From: Brachynemurus nebulosus
Taxonomy: Eukaryota > Arthropoda > Insecta > Neuroptera > Myrmeleontidae
NCBI GenBank assembly: GCA_035578155.1
Contig: JAPWDM010000009.1
Coordinates: 5,368,001 to 5,432,000, forward strand
Direction: 5' to 3'
DNA length: 64,000 nt
Every line of letters starts with the position of its first letter. Within the stretch, counting starts at the first letter, position 1. This document shows, piece by piece, positions 24,504-37,114 of this stretch. The notes under the pieces are model-generated. The model worked only from the letters and a program-made list of their open reading frames with translations. It was not told where the DNA came from and did no database searches. The translations under genes and the position numbers were made by a program.

Positions 24504-25077
24504 TAGTGATGCCCGAGCCAAGAAGCAGTTAGTCAATTAATCTAACAACTAATGACTAAAGCTGTTTTTCAGACAAAATTAGTTATTAGTCAAAAATATC
24601 TTATTGATAATAATTTTAGTCGAATTCATGCATCAAGTAACCTACATGTAACTCTTCCAAAAACGTTGGAAGAATTAGTTGTTTTTCAGACAAAATTAGT
24701 CATTAGTCGAAAATATCGAATATAGAGTTGTCGATTAATCGATTAATTTTTTAATCGAATTCATGAATAGAGTAAACCTATGTAGTTCTTTCAAAAACGA
24801 CGTTTTGTTTTGAATTAAATTGATGATATTTAATATTTCTTTTTTTTTTAAGAAAAAGAAAAATATGGCATATCACAATGTTTTAATCGTATAAAAGTGA
24901 AAAATCATAGAAATAGATATAATTTTTTTATTTTTTAGATTTCATTTTTTGGAGTTCAATAAATAAGATTTTTACTCTATTAAAAAAAAAATTAATCATT
25001 TAGTCGTAGGTAAAATAGTCGATTAATTAGTCGACTAAATAGATTGATCGATTAATTATTCGATTAATCGATCACTA
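24504..25077 (+). mobile_element. hAT-like MITE Z with perfect 8-bp target duplication
   Basis: It starts TAGTGATGCCCGA and ends TCGATCACTA. Both sides carry ATTACTAT (24496-24503 and 25078-25085), a perfect 8-bp duplication typical of hAT insertion. It belongs to the same family as the nested pair at 18.06-18.91 kb. One block, GACAAAATTAGTxATTAGTC with its flank, occurs twice (about 24563 and 24678), showing an internal tandem duplication. It is non-coding and composed largely of TCGATTAATCGA-type palindromic words. Confidence 0.9.
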
Positions 25078-25085
25078 ATTACTAT

Positions 25086-27933
25086 ATGTTTTTACCGTTT
25101 GTACTAGACATCCGCTGGTAATATTAGGAATTGTCAAAGGATTTAAATTTTACCAAACCTACAGTAATCATTACTTAAACGAATTATTTGATAATTTGAT
25201 AAATTTCTAAAGTAATTATTCGCAAGATAAAATCACCTACTTAAAAGTTTGCACCCTTTTTGAATGATTTAAAAAAACTGCGATTGGTAATGTCAGAAGT
25301 AGAACACTAATAGTTTTTTAGAAATAGCTGCGCCACTAAAAACAAATGCATTTAGTATATTATAAGCTACGAAATTTTAATTTTTTTAACACAAAGTAAG
25401 CTTTGGTAAAGTTATACCTATTCAATAGGTAAAGTTAGAAAGTTTTACGGTAGATATATATCGTGTAGAAATTGTACTTTTAAAACTCTCAGTGAAAATT
25501 AACTTTACCTAACAGTTGTAGGTAGTGTAAGAATGTGTAGCAGTAAGTATGATATTTTAGGTGATAATAGAAAATTTTGTCAAAAATGTTTTGTCTTGTC
25601 GAAACCACCACGTAGCCATAGCAGTGCCAACTGCGTATAAACTTGCGTGAAATTATTGTTTTTTATTACTTTATATTTCTTATTTGCGCCATCTTTTATT
25701 GTTTTTATTAATGAATTTTAGCGAAAAAAATAAAAATATTATTAAAAAACTTTCTTTTTACATATTTGCTTTTCTCTTTGTGTTAGAAAATTCTAATTTT
25801 TATTCGGTACAGTAAAAAAAGAAGTTTAAACCAAATGTTTGTGTAAAATGATTCCCCGATGAAAATTTTCATGAACTAAACAAATTTTTAAATTTATAAA
25901 ATAAAATACGCGTGTCATAGCATTCTACGCATCATGTAGCGAATTTTCTAGTTTTTGCTCAAGAAAGAGTTTTGGCACTTTTTGGGATGTGCGTATTTAA
26001 AAATTTCAAAAGGTTTTTAAAACAAAAAATTTATTTTCAATTTTTCTCGAAAATCAACTTACTTAGAATAATGGTTCAAAAACCCATTTATGGCATTTTT
26101 TCCACACTTTTGTAAGATTCTTATTGACGAAAAATTCCTAAAATACCCGGTTTTGGGAATCGGCTGACAAACTTTAGGGTCTTCAGACTTAAAATATCAA
26201 TATTTAATTGGTCTAATGACAATACTTTCACTTTTTAGACCAATAACTTTGCTGTAAATAAAGCAACATTTACAATTTCGAATTTTCTCTTAAAAAATAA
26301 AAAATATATTTATAGATAGGTACTATAATTTATTAAATCCACAATTTTTATGCCAACAAGTATTTATGACAGTCACAAAATAAAATGTATATAGAATTAT
26401 TTATATATTTATTTGTTTTTATAATACTGTAATTAATTACCGAAACAATAAAAATATATATACTTTTACTATTTAAAAGAAAAAAAAAAAACGGGATTTC
26501 TTCCCCTAGAATAATAAATTATCTTTTGATCAATACCATGATGCGATGAAAAAAAAATTAGATACATAGAAGGAAAAATAAAAGAAAAATTTATGAAAGC
26601 ATAATCATAATTCATAAATGAATAAATTCAAACTTTGGATTATATAGAATGTTTCAAGAACTTGCGACAGTAACATTGTGAAACAGGGACAATCAAAGGA
26701 TTAATTTTTGCAACAATCATTTTTAAAGGGTTTGTTAAACATGAAAATTTCCAAGTAGAATTTCGTCATTTTGTTAACAGAATAATTGGTCAAGTGCAAG
26801 TCACACTTACAAAAAAAGTGTTCCGTACAATAAGCATTTTTTTAATGTGAGAATTTGATATAATCCGCGCCAAAATTTTTAATTATGAGAATTTCATAAC
26901 ATTTTTCTTCCAAATGAAAATTCCTTCGATTCCTCAACTTGGCCCCTTCCCCTGCTAATTTTCAAATTTTTACATTGAAAGGAAAATTGTCTGACAGCCC
27001 GACGAACACTGAAATGATCCCCTACGTATTCAGCTTGTGTTACCAATTTTGTTACGGAACACTAAACATAGAAAACTTAAATTTCAGTAAAGAATTTCAA
27101 GAGAATTTTTTTAAGTAATATGTAATTTGGTGAAATAAGAATTCACCTTATAACGTCATCAAGCATATTTAATCATTTCGAACTTAAAAATGAAAAATTT
27201 TCCTCGAAATCCCTGAAAATTCAATAAAGAAGCCACAAAAATTAATACTGCTTGAATTAGTTAGTGATTTGATCACTCAAAATTTTTTTTTTTTTAATTT
27301 TACTTAGAATTGAAAATTTGGTTACACTTACAATAAACATCCGGTACACATTCGGATCAATCTATTGCATTTATACAATAGACAGATATACAACCGAACT
27401 TTTTTCTTCCGCCAAACGACGCACATTAAAATTTGGTCGAATAACGACGAATGAATGAATGAAGTTTTTTTGTTTTTTTTTCGTCAACACAAAACAAAAG
27501 TTGATACCGCGTAATCACTTTGTGTCATTACAATCATAAATAATGGAGATCCAACAACAGATTAAATACATACGTGTACGGAAAAACCAACGTGACAGAC
27601 GGATAGACAGATTCGAAACTTCGTAGTAGTAGTATTCATTACATTGAAGATATCATAATATCTGATAGATGGATATTGTTTCAGAGTTGGAGAAAAGTTT
27701 CTATATACCAACGAATCAACAAATATCTCTATATATAGTAATGATTATTTAGTGAAGAGGACCACCTACCGTTTTTCTGTTCTTGACTCTAATGCATCAA
27801 CGTAAGATTGTCGGTTTTGTCACGAAGAATTGGTCAAGTGCGTAGTGGACACGCAATAACTTAAGGTACCACAAAAGTTATCCACCTATTTTAATTTCAA
27901 TATTATCGATGTGGTTGTAAATATTATTAAATA
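25086..27933. other. Unique AT-rich non-coding DNA
   Basis: Apart from the short dispersed repeat at 25901-25949, I see no supported feature. There are no open frames worth listing in the interval. Confidence 0.4.
25901..25949 (+). repeat. Short dispersed repeat, diverged plus copy
   Basis: ATACGCGTGTCATAGCATTC then GTAGCGAATTTTCT aligns with 16643-16690 and, inverted, with 5701-5748. Confidence 0.45.
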
Positions 27934-28101
27934 CACTGGAACCTCTCTTAATCGGACAACATTTTTACATGAAAATTTCTTTTAAATCAAATTATTTATA
28001 GTGCTCCACTTCGTTTGCTAAATGTCTCAAAATTACCTATTTTCGTATTTCAGTAGTAATTTTTGCATAAAAATGCTACCTGGTTAAGAGAGGTTCCGCT
28101 G
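27934..28101. mobile_element. 168-bp TA-flanked MITE (pogo/mariner-like ends)
   Basis: CACTGGAACCTCTCTTAATC at the left and TTAAGAGAGGTTCCGCTG at the right are inverted repeats, with TA on each side (27932-27933, 28102-28103). CAGTGGAACCTC-like ends are common in pogo/Tigger-type elements of the Tc1/mariner superfamily. Only about 130 bp separate the arms and nothing is coded. Confidence 0.8.
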
Positions 28102-28852
28102 TATCAAACTGGATCGACTGAACTCGAACCCAATATTCCCGATTCATGGAAGTTTCAAGTCTCAGTCCATACAGTTTGTTGTCTTTTCAATAAATATGTG
28201 ATTTTTAAACAGATGATATTTAAGAAAGGGTGAGAAACGCGTAGACATAATATAAATTACAAAGGTTTTGAAATGTTATGGCTACAGGACCCTAATAGAA
28301 ACACACGTGCTCTAAAGTTATAATCAATTTTTCGATTTTTAACTTCTTTTTCCGTACAAGTTACACTAATGAATATTTTATAGTTTTGATAGCTTTAAAG
28401 CTGTTGATAAGTTTCAAAAGTTTTTAAAAAAGTTTCACAGTCAGTGTACTTTGAATGGTCATTTTTTTGCTATATCTTTTATATATTTGAAATGAAATCA
28501 GTTCTTTGGTTTTTGCTGTAACTTGAACGAAACTATTCCTCGACAAAGTGAACCTTTGATTTGGCTGAACTTTTCAATTTGTGAAAATTAGAAATTTGGT
28601 GAAGGTTGACGATATTTTTTCACACATTTTTTTGCAAGCAAGTCAAAACCAACGAAATCAATTTTAGGTTTTGTTTTTAAAAAATTGTTGACCTTCTGAA
28701 TATTCATTTTTCTAATAAACAATATTTATGGCATGTTTACATAATTATCTCTACAAAACACAGGTAATAATTGTTAATTATAATTTGTGTATCAAGTTAT
28801 ACGAACAAAATATATCCATATTTAAATTTCTCAGAATACATTTTCGAAGATA

Positions 28853-29363
28853 CAGTTGATCCTTTCTTTATACGGTAGATAGGGACCGCATAGCAAAAGC
28901 GCACAAAAAAAAAAATATCTTCAAAAATGTCATAAATAGCTATAAAAAGATTAGTTTGGTCCAGATTGTAAAAAGAAAATTTATGCGGTGGATCGGGACC
29001 GCATAAAAAAAGTTTCATCGAAAATATATAACTCAAAACGCTCAAAACCTAATGTTTTACTTAGAAGTAGCTTTTCTAAACAAGATAAAGCATTAATTTA
29101 CATGTGGAAATATTTTATTTAATTTTTATAATATTATGAAAATTTTGAAAAATACATCTCTAAAAAAATTAAATGATGCAATAACTTACGTTCTTATGCA
29201 ATGTATTGATTAAATGCTTAAAAGCCGTTAAAAAGTATTTTTATCAAAGAAAGTTATTATAGTAAATCTTTAGGCTTCTTACTATCTTCTGATTTTGATG
29301 CATTTCAATGGCCATTTTTTACAAACCGCATTTTTAAAAGACCGCATAAAAAAGGTTCAGCTG
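28853..29363. mobile_element. TA-flanked MITE (CAGTTGATCCTTT TIR, pogo-like)
   Basis: The left end CAGTTGATCCTTTCTTTATA and the right complement CAGCTGAACCTTTTTTTATG are imperfect inverted repeats. TA flanks lie at 28851-28852 and 29364-29365. GGGACCGCAT words repeat internally (about 28883 and 28998). The 35596-35668 segment is an inverted fragment of the same family. The 82-codon minus frame at 28797-29045 crosses the element edge and is not a gene candidate. An (AT)n array begins 20 bp after the right end. Confidence 0.75.
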
Positions 29364-29382
29364 TATTTCCCTATACAGCATA

Positions 29383-29383
29383 T

Positions 29384-29471
<88 letters not shown>
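29383..29471. repeat. (AT)n microsatellite
   Basis: About 88 bp of AT dinucleotide with a single GT interruption near 29409. It is followed by an imperfect continuation with two ATCTAG words. Frames reading YIYIYI across it are artefacts of the repeat. Confidence 0.97.
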
Positions 29472-29472
<1 letters not shown>

Positions 29473-32400
29473 GCATCTAGATGCGCATATATATACGTAT
29501 CTAGAACGCATATGTTAGACTTCATTTCAACCGATTCTGATCTGAAAATTAAACAAAATTTAATCGGATACGTTAATAAGTGCACACGCATACGAAAAGG
29601 CAGCACCAAAATATTAAGAAATTGTTTATTGGTTGATTTTATTTAAGAAAGTTAAAGTTATGTAAGTAAATATATTTGGGCCGTACGTTTCAAAATTTAC
29701 AAAAAGCTTTTTAATTATTATGTTTTCGTATTATTAACGTTTTTTGTAAATGTGAAATAAATTTTTCATTTTGTCAAAACCTTAAAAGTTTTTACCTAGT
29801 TATGATATTAAATATGGAATTAATAATCTATAAATTAAATTTCTAAAATGGAAATGATCGTATTTTAAAAATTTAATGACTAAAGTTTCTTATTTCGATC
29901 ATAAACCGTAGTAGTTTGGTAAGTTAATTGTTTGACTAAAAACATTGATTAATAAATATCAAGTTGAATTTCGATGTTGACATTTGAAATATTCTAGTCG
30001 ACGTCGAGAAAAATTATTAAAGGCTAATCATTTAAGGTAATATTTAAATACTTTTAATGCAGAAAATTTAAATAAAAAATCGAGTTAATCATATTTTACA
30101 AAACTGACTCCAAATAAGTTTTTTTCAAAATTTTCGCAAGCTACCTAAAATATCTTGAACCTCATCCAAAACACTTAGAACGTTAAAAAATACAGTAAAG
30201 GGACTGAGAAACTTTTCTCGCGCAAAATTGAGACAATCGACTTCGAGAAGGGAAAATTCGAAATCGAATACGCTAAGTTGGTTTTTAATAGCCGGTTTCA
30301 GTGGCTCAGAGGTATATAAAAGAAAAATGACTCTCAATTATAGAAAATTTTTTGACTTAAAGATATTTTCTTTGTCACCTTTTTAGATTGAGAGATCCAG
30401 TCCAAAAGCGAATTTATTTTAATGAAGCCGAATAAATTTCGCCACAGGTTCGCGATGAACTGTTTCAGGCACTGTATCTGATCTCCGCTCCTGACGCGAG
30501 CCAAAATCTCTCATTCAAACTGTTTCCTCTTTTAAACCATATTTCTGATATACAAATTTTTAAGAAGGTTTGTAGGTTTTCGTTTGTAGGTTTCGGAACT
30601 TATTAATTGGTTAAAACTATAAAAATGATACTATAAAATATCTTTCAGTTTCCACACAATGGTTTCAAAATTAACCACTACAAATACATCTAGGATTTAT
30701 AAACAAGGACAAACAAACATAAAAACATTGCAAGAAAAAGAATAAAAGCAATCAATAAAGTAAAAAACTCGAAGTGAAAATGGGGATTAAGTTCGCTTTT
30801 TTCTTTCTCATGTCTGATTTGGAAATTCAATGGTGGGTAACGGTTTTGTGTTTCTTTCGTGACTAAAGAACACTGGTTTCAAATCACATAGTACATACGT
30901 ATTATATACATAATATTATCTGAAACATCTCCAATACCTTTAACGCCCGGGGGTCGGGGTACAGGTAGTGGATAATACATTGGTACCTGAAAACATTCAT
31001 AGGTAGTGCTGGCGTGTCTATCACAAATATTTAGTGGGAATTATTTTAATACAGGAACGGACACTATTTAATGAGAAGGGCAGTTACTTTTGTGTATAAA
31101 TGATTTCTTTTGTTTTAACATGTGTTCAATTGTTTCGAATATTTAAGTTTATTCAATACCCATACACACTAGAACAAGTGTTATTTAATTAGTTTATTCA
31201 CTTACGATCATGTAACGCAAACAAACAACAAACATTATCTTAAGAGAAATATGACAATACTAGCTTTCAACTATTCGTTTTTAGATTATACGTAGCCCGA
31301 ATTAGATTCTACGTCCTCAAACTCAGAAGGCATCTGAACAAACAAAATTGTAATTTCGAAGTAGGTATTCATCAAAATTTTTAGTAATTTTATAAAACTC
31401 GTTAGATTTCAGGTTTTTAAAAAAATAAATGTCGGTAAATTGTTATGTTGATTAAGGCAGCCTCTTGTTGGAAAAAATGTATTAAAATATTTTGCATAAT
31501 TAAAAGGTAAATCTGTTTCAATATTTATACCAAGGATTCCCAAAATGTAACCCACATACGACCCACAAACATGTGGTCCGCGATGCCAGATTGTGTCTTT
31601 ACAATTCTGATTTTGTTAGAAATAATCAAAAAACAGCAATATCGACACCAAAACTTGTGAGTAGCTTCAAATTTCATGTTTCTAGTATCAGAAATTACAG
31701 TTTTTGGAGTTTTTAAAAAAAAATTGGTTTTCGCGATGACGTCATCAAGTTCAATTTTTCCCTATTGATGAAATTTTGACAATCTGAGTGCCAAATATTC
31801 ATTTCATTTTTCATCTTTTCATGACAATCGACTTTGCTTGACGTTGAGTAGGTGCCTTGATTTTCACAGTACGGTCCTGTTTGCAAACAGTTTAATATTT
31901 ATTATTAGTAATTCCTTTATATGCGATTAACGTCTTTATCGTATTGGTTTTCGTTCGGTTTTTTCGGTTTCATTGTGTTTTTAATGGCGAACGGATTGTG
32001 CTCACATTGACACGCTAACCTGGGATTATCATTGCCAGTCGATCACACAATCAATACAATACAACCAACTGGGTATACGTAAGGTGCTCTCACCAGCCCC
32101 CGCTCAGGTGCCCCCATACCATCAAAGATATTTTATATGGTTTATTATCGTTCTAATATAAACTTTCATAAAATACACACATATTATAAAGAATTATTGG
32201 CAATAATAAAAGTTTTGTTACCGCGCATAGCATTTTATAGATGGGGGTGGTGGTGGTGTTTTGGTGGTGGTTTTCGATAAATCAAAAATGGAAAAATCGT
32301 AAATTATACATCAACGGTAACGAATTTGGTTAGCGATTATTTCTGTCTTTGTTCGTATATTTGTATGGTTATTATTATTGTTTTCTCTGATCGTAAATAG

Positions 32401-32606
32401 AAATATTATCTGTCGAGGTTTCAAATAAAGTTATTTAAATCACGAATATGTGCAGTAAGTATCGATTTATTAGAGTTTATAATATAGCGTTAAAGTCACT
32501 TTGAGGATACAGTTTTGTGAATTACCTGGGTTATGTTATCCAGGAGCGCTTCTCCACTAGTAAAAAGGCAGAGTTTTTCGAGATTTGTAGTATATGTTTT
32601 CAAGTA
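29472..32606. other. Unique AT-rich DNA with small GC-richer patches
   Basis: Small GC-richer patches occur near 30940-30975 (CGCCCGGGGGTCGGGG) and 32085-32112 (CACCAGCCCCCGCTCAGGTG). A TGACGTCATCA word lies at about 31737. A G-rich TGGTGGTGGTGTTTTGGTGG tract is near 32250. No gene is supported; the longest frame is 70 codons at 30125-30337 on the minus strand. Confidence 0.35.
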
Positions 32607-33596
<990 letters not shown>

Positions 33597-33598
33597 TA

Positions 33599-34335
33599 TG
33601 TAAAAATTTTTTTTTTCCATTTGAGGTACAAAATGGCACTGTGGGGCAGTTTTTCCGGCACATCAGAACACTTTTTTTATGAAGTAAATAATCTGTAGGG
33701 AAATAATCTACAAACAGTACCTTCAAGAATGATAAAATTTTGTCTCTAAGGGTTCTAAAAATTGTTTTTTACTTTTTGGTTCAGTGATTTTAATGATTTA
33801 GCCCAAAATTTGCTAAAACTATCCGTTCTTTCTTAACCTCCTAGGTTTCCGACAACTAAAATTTTGATTTTAATAAAGTTAATAGATTTTGGGCCATATA
33901 TTTTACCTGAAAACTGCGAGTTTTTGTTAGGACAGTATAATAGCTGCTGAAAAAAATTTAACAAAACAGAATAACCAACAACGAATTTACTAATGTTTCA
34001 GTAAAACTACGCATTTTTCAGTTATCACAAGCTAATGTGAATAAGAATACATAAATAAAGAACCTACATAAATAAGGAATAAGTATAATTTGATCTATTG
34101 ATTGCTCAGTGTATATACAGAACCCTAATAGTGTGAGTCCGACTCACTCTTGGCTGATCTCTTTTTTCAGTCTGAAACCTCTTCAAACATTTCAGAACAC
34201 TCGAAAGATTCTCGGGTCTCGGGAAAAATTTAACAATTTCTGGAAATTTTTTTGGAGTGTTATTTTAAAAATATTCAAAATGTAACCCAAGACGGTAAAA
34301 GAATTTTTACTGAAAAAAAAAATATACGATTGAAT
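33599..34335. other. Unique AT-rich non-coding DNA
   Basis: I see nothing beyond AT-rich sequence and a few A/T runs. No open frame is convincing. Confidence 0.4.
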
Positions 34336-34351
34336 TTTTCGAAATCAATAT

Positions 34352-34552
34352 ACGTAAATAACACTTTACTTTGCAAAATACCACTTTTATTGTATATAAA
34401 AACTCTTCACGTGTTTCGGTTAATATGACCATTCTCAAACGTGTTGAGAGTTTTCATATACAATAAAAGTGGTATTTTCCAAAGGAAAATGTTTTTATTT
34501 ACTAATATCAAATATGGAATAATACCATAAAGTAACGTTCAAATCTATTAAA
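34352..34552 (+). mobile_element. Hairpin retroelement-like insertion with 16-bp target duplication
   Basis: It is flanked by a perfect 16-bp direct repeat TTTTCGAAATCAATAT at 34336-34351 and 34553-34568. Inside, imperfect inverted arms (about 34376-34424 and 34437-34485) carry AAAATACCACTTTTATTGTA and its complement. The loop reads CGGTTAATATGACCATTCTC, part of a GTTTCGGYYAA..CCAT motif I associate with insect repeat ends. The tail ACCATAAAGTAACG..AAATCTATTAA matches 3624-3680 and 60984-61143. Long, variable duplications favour a Penelope-like or other retroelement over a cut-and-paste MITE. Confidence 0.7.
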
Positions 34553-34568
34553 TTTTCGAAATCAATAT

Positions 34569-35595
34569 TGAAAAACACACCAAAATATATGACTTTAATA
34601 TTTTTTGTCAGATTTTTATAAAATATTCTATAATACTTTCTTACCTTCTAATACGCCTATTGAAAAACTATTTTCCCTGTTTTTCAATATAATCATATTA
34701 TGTTGTATACATAATTTTAAAATAAACAAATACTTTTGTGCACCCATACATAAGGTAATGTACTGACTACGATAAAATATGGAAATTTTTCCCTCAGCGA
34801 GGGGTTCGAATTTTATATATTTTGCATTTATTATTGATCATATTCGATCCTCGTAGGTATCAATAATTTTGCCAACGGCAACGGTGCGGATTTTAATAAA
34901 ATATTATATTGTGTGAGACATATGCGTGTAGACGTTTTTAAATTGAAATTTTAAAATTTATGGTTTTTCGAAAGCGAATTTTTCTTAGAAATAAAAGTTA
35001 TTGAAAAAATATTTTTATTATGTAAAATGTGAAATGGGTACGGCTCGATCCGACCAATACCGGTTCCCCGTACTATTGCCCGAACCCATTATAAAACTTT
35101 AAACTAATTGTGCTGTAGTAGTTGACATAAATAGAAAACGTATGAAATTAAACAAAGCACGTATTCCATTTTTCTGTAGTCCAGCTTGGTTGGACCAAGG
35201 CTAAAAATATAGAATCTAAATGGGAATTTACTTTTTTTAAAGGTTTAGTTTCGAAAATTGTTGAAAATTAAAATTTTTAGTCTTGGTGACGTCATCAGTT
35301 ACATTAAAAGAAATATTTTAGAGTTGTAAAATCCACAGGAATATCATTAGAAAGGGATCAAAAAATAAAATTAAGAAATACGACTTTTTTAAATCTCTAA
35401 AATCTTTTTAGAGTTCATAATGAGAATGGACAGTAAGAAATGGTAAAAAAATTTGAACATTAATTTGCGTTAAAAATAGTTATTGATTGTTTTCAAGCAT
35501 TTTATCCGTACATTTATATAATATGTACGTATTGCAATTTTTGTAATATTATAAATTAGTTTTTTTCCTAGTTTATAAAAACCACTTCTAGGGAA
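34569..35595. other. Unique AT-rich non-coding DNA
   Basis: A GTGACGTCATCAG word lies at about 35286. No gene or element boundary is supported. Confidence 0.35.
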
Positions 35596-35668
35596 ATCGT
35601 GAAGCTTTGAGCGTTTTGAGTTGCGTATTGTTTATGAAGCTTTGTTATGTGGTCCCGATTCGCCGCAT
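35596..35668 (-). repeat. Inverted fragment of the GGGACCGCAT MITE family
   Basis: GAGCGTTTTGAGTTGCGTAT and TGGTCCCGATTCGCCGCATA are the reverse of blocks at about 28985-29045 in the element at 28853-29363. It sits directly against the left end of the next MITE at 35678. Confidence 0.6.
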
Positions 35669-35677
35669 AAAAAGAGG

Positions 35678-36395
35678 ATATCGCGCGTACTCTTTCTCAA
35701 CCTCGTATCTGAAAAGTCCCAGTTTTTGAAGACACAAATAAAACGTATTTAAATCTGTGTTTTTATTATTATGAACTTAAGATTTATGCTAATTACACCC
35801 TTTGATGTTGGCTACCTACATATATAAATATATATAAATAAGTATATAGGTACTGTGTGAGTTTTTCGAGAGTTGCCATTTTTATTACAGCCAAACCGTT
35901 GATTTAATCGAAAAATTGTTCAAATAAGAGTTGTAGATATCGACGGGGGGAAACCGATTGCTATAGTTAGGAGCTTTATAGTTCTTATGGTTTTCGAGCT
36001 ATGATACAAACTTATAAATTTTTAAATGGGACTATATATTAATTTTTCGATAAAACTGATCTAATGCGTTAATTAACAACATAAATGAGAAAAAAAAATT
36101 TTTTTACCCAAGTTTAATTTCTTAATTGTTCTTTAATTTATCAGTTAGACGGTAAAAATATGCATATGTACGTGAGGCTACTTCAACCGATAGTGTTTTT
36201 ATTGGTTACATTTCCATTACATCCAAAAAAAAAAGAAGCTTTTCCAGTAACATTTCTATCATAAAAATTTGGTTGTGATAGAAATGGCAACTCTCAAAAA
36301 ACTCACATGGTACATAAATACAATTTTTAATGTTTTTTGTGTCTTGAAACATGCAGTTTTTGATATACGAGGTTGAGAAAGAGTACGCGCGATAT
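35678..36395 (+). mobile_element. CGCGCG-TIR MITE, copy A, split by another element
   Basis: Both ends carry TCGCGCGTACTCTTTCTCAA continuing to CCTCGTAT, inverted and near-perfect over about 30 bp, with TA/ATA at the junctions. The outer blocks GATGTTGGCTACCTA (left) and ATTTTTAATGTTTTTTGTGT (right) also occur, inverted, in copy B at 36833-37114. In copy A the AT-rich centre is interrupted by a 452-bp insertion (35856-36307). No coding sequence. Confidence 0.9.
35856..36307. mobile_element. TIR element nested in CGCGCG MITE copy A
   Basis: Ends TGTGAGTTTTTCGAGAGTTG and CAACTCTCAAAAAACTCACA are inverted repeats, extending to GCCATTT/AAATGGC. Flanks carry GGTAC at 35849-35853 and 36309-36313, a possible 5-bp target duplication offset by one or two bases from the arms. 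Comparison with copy B, which has only an (AT)n tract at this point, shows it is an insertion. The interior is non-coding. Confidence 0.75.
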
Positions 36396-36832
36396 ACTGT
36401 CGATATTTTTTCCGGAAACCTATTAAAAATTCAAGCTACTAAGAAACCCTGGCTTAATACGTGTCTAGCACGTACTTTATGATTTTCTTAGTGATCAACC
36501 CAACCCTTTCAAGACCAGAACGCCTCATTTCATATTCCCAATAAACAAAAATAAACATAAAATATTATTTGAAAATGTGTAAACAACATACATTGAAAAA
36601 AAAATTTAAAATAGAAAAAAAAGTACGAATTCAGCATATACTATAAGCACGTCCTTAATAAATAATTCATACATGTTTTTTCGATATATTCAAACTGCAC
36701 TCTATAAATACATATATTTCTAAACTGGAAAAAAAATACAGAAATACAATCTAATGGTATTGAAAAGACACCTAGAAATAACTAGAGTAGATAGTAGTCT
36801 ATGATATTACCCCAACACATATAATAACCAAT
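36396..36832. other. AT-rich spacer between the two CGCGCG MITE copies
   Basis: Unique AT-rich DNA with no supported gene. It separates the two oppositely oriented copies by about 440 bp. Confidence 0.4.
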
Positions 36833-36907
36833 ATATCGCGCGTACTCTTTCTCAACCTCGTATATCAAAAACTGCATGTTTTAGGACACAAAAAACATTA
36901 AATATTG

Positions 36908-36977
<70 letters not shown>

Positions 36978-37114
36978 TAGCCAACATCAAAGGGTGTAAT
37001 TAGCACATATCTTAAGTTCATAATGATGAAAAAACGGATTTAAATACGTTTTTTTTAAGTGTCCAAAAATTGGGACTTTTCAGATACGAGGTTGAGAAAG
37101 AGTACGCGCGATAT
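36833..37114 (-). mobile_element. CGCGCG-TIR MITE, copy B, with (AT)n core
   Basis: It has the same terminal inverted repeat as copy A (TCGCGCGTACTCTTTCTCAA), with TATA on both sides of the ends. Orientation is opposite to copy A: the TATCAAAAACTGCATGTTTT block is on the left and the GGTAGCCAACATCAAAGGGT block on the right. The centre is an (AT)n array (36911-36975) where copy A has a short AT-rich tract plus an insertion. This looks like a MITE that seeded and expanded a microsatellite. Confidence 0.9.
36911..36975. repeat. (AT)n microsatellite inside MITE copy B
   Basis: About 64 bp of uninterrupted TA dinucleotide located exactly at the centre of the element. Confidence 0.97.
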
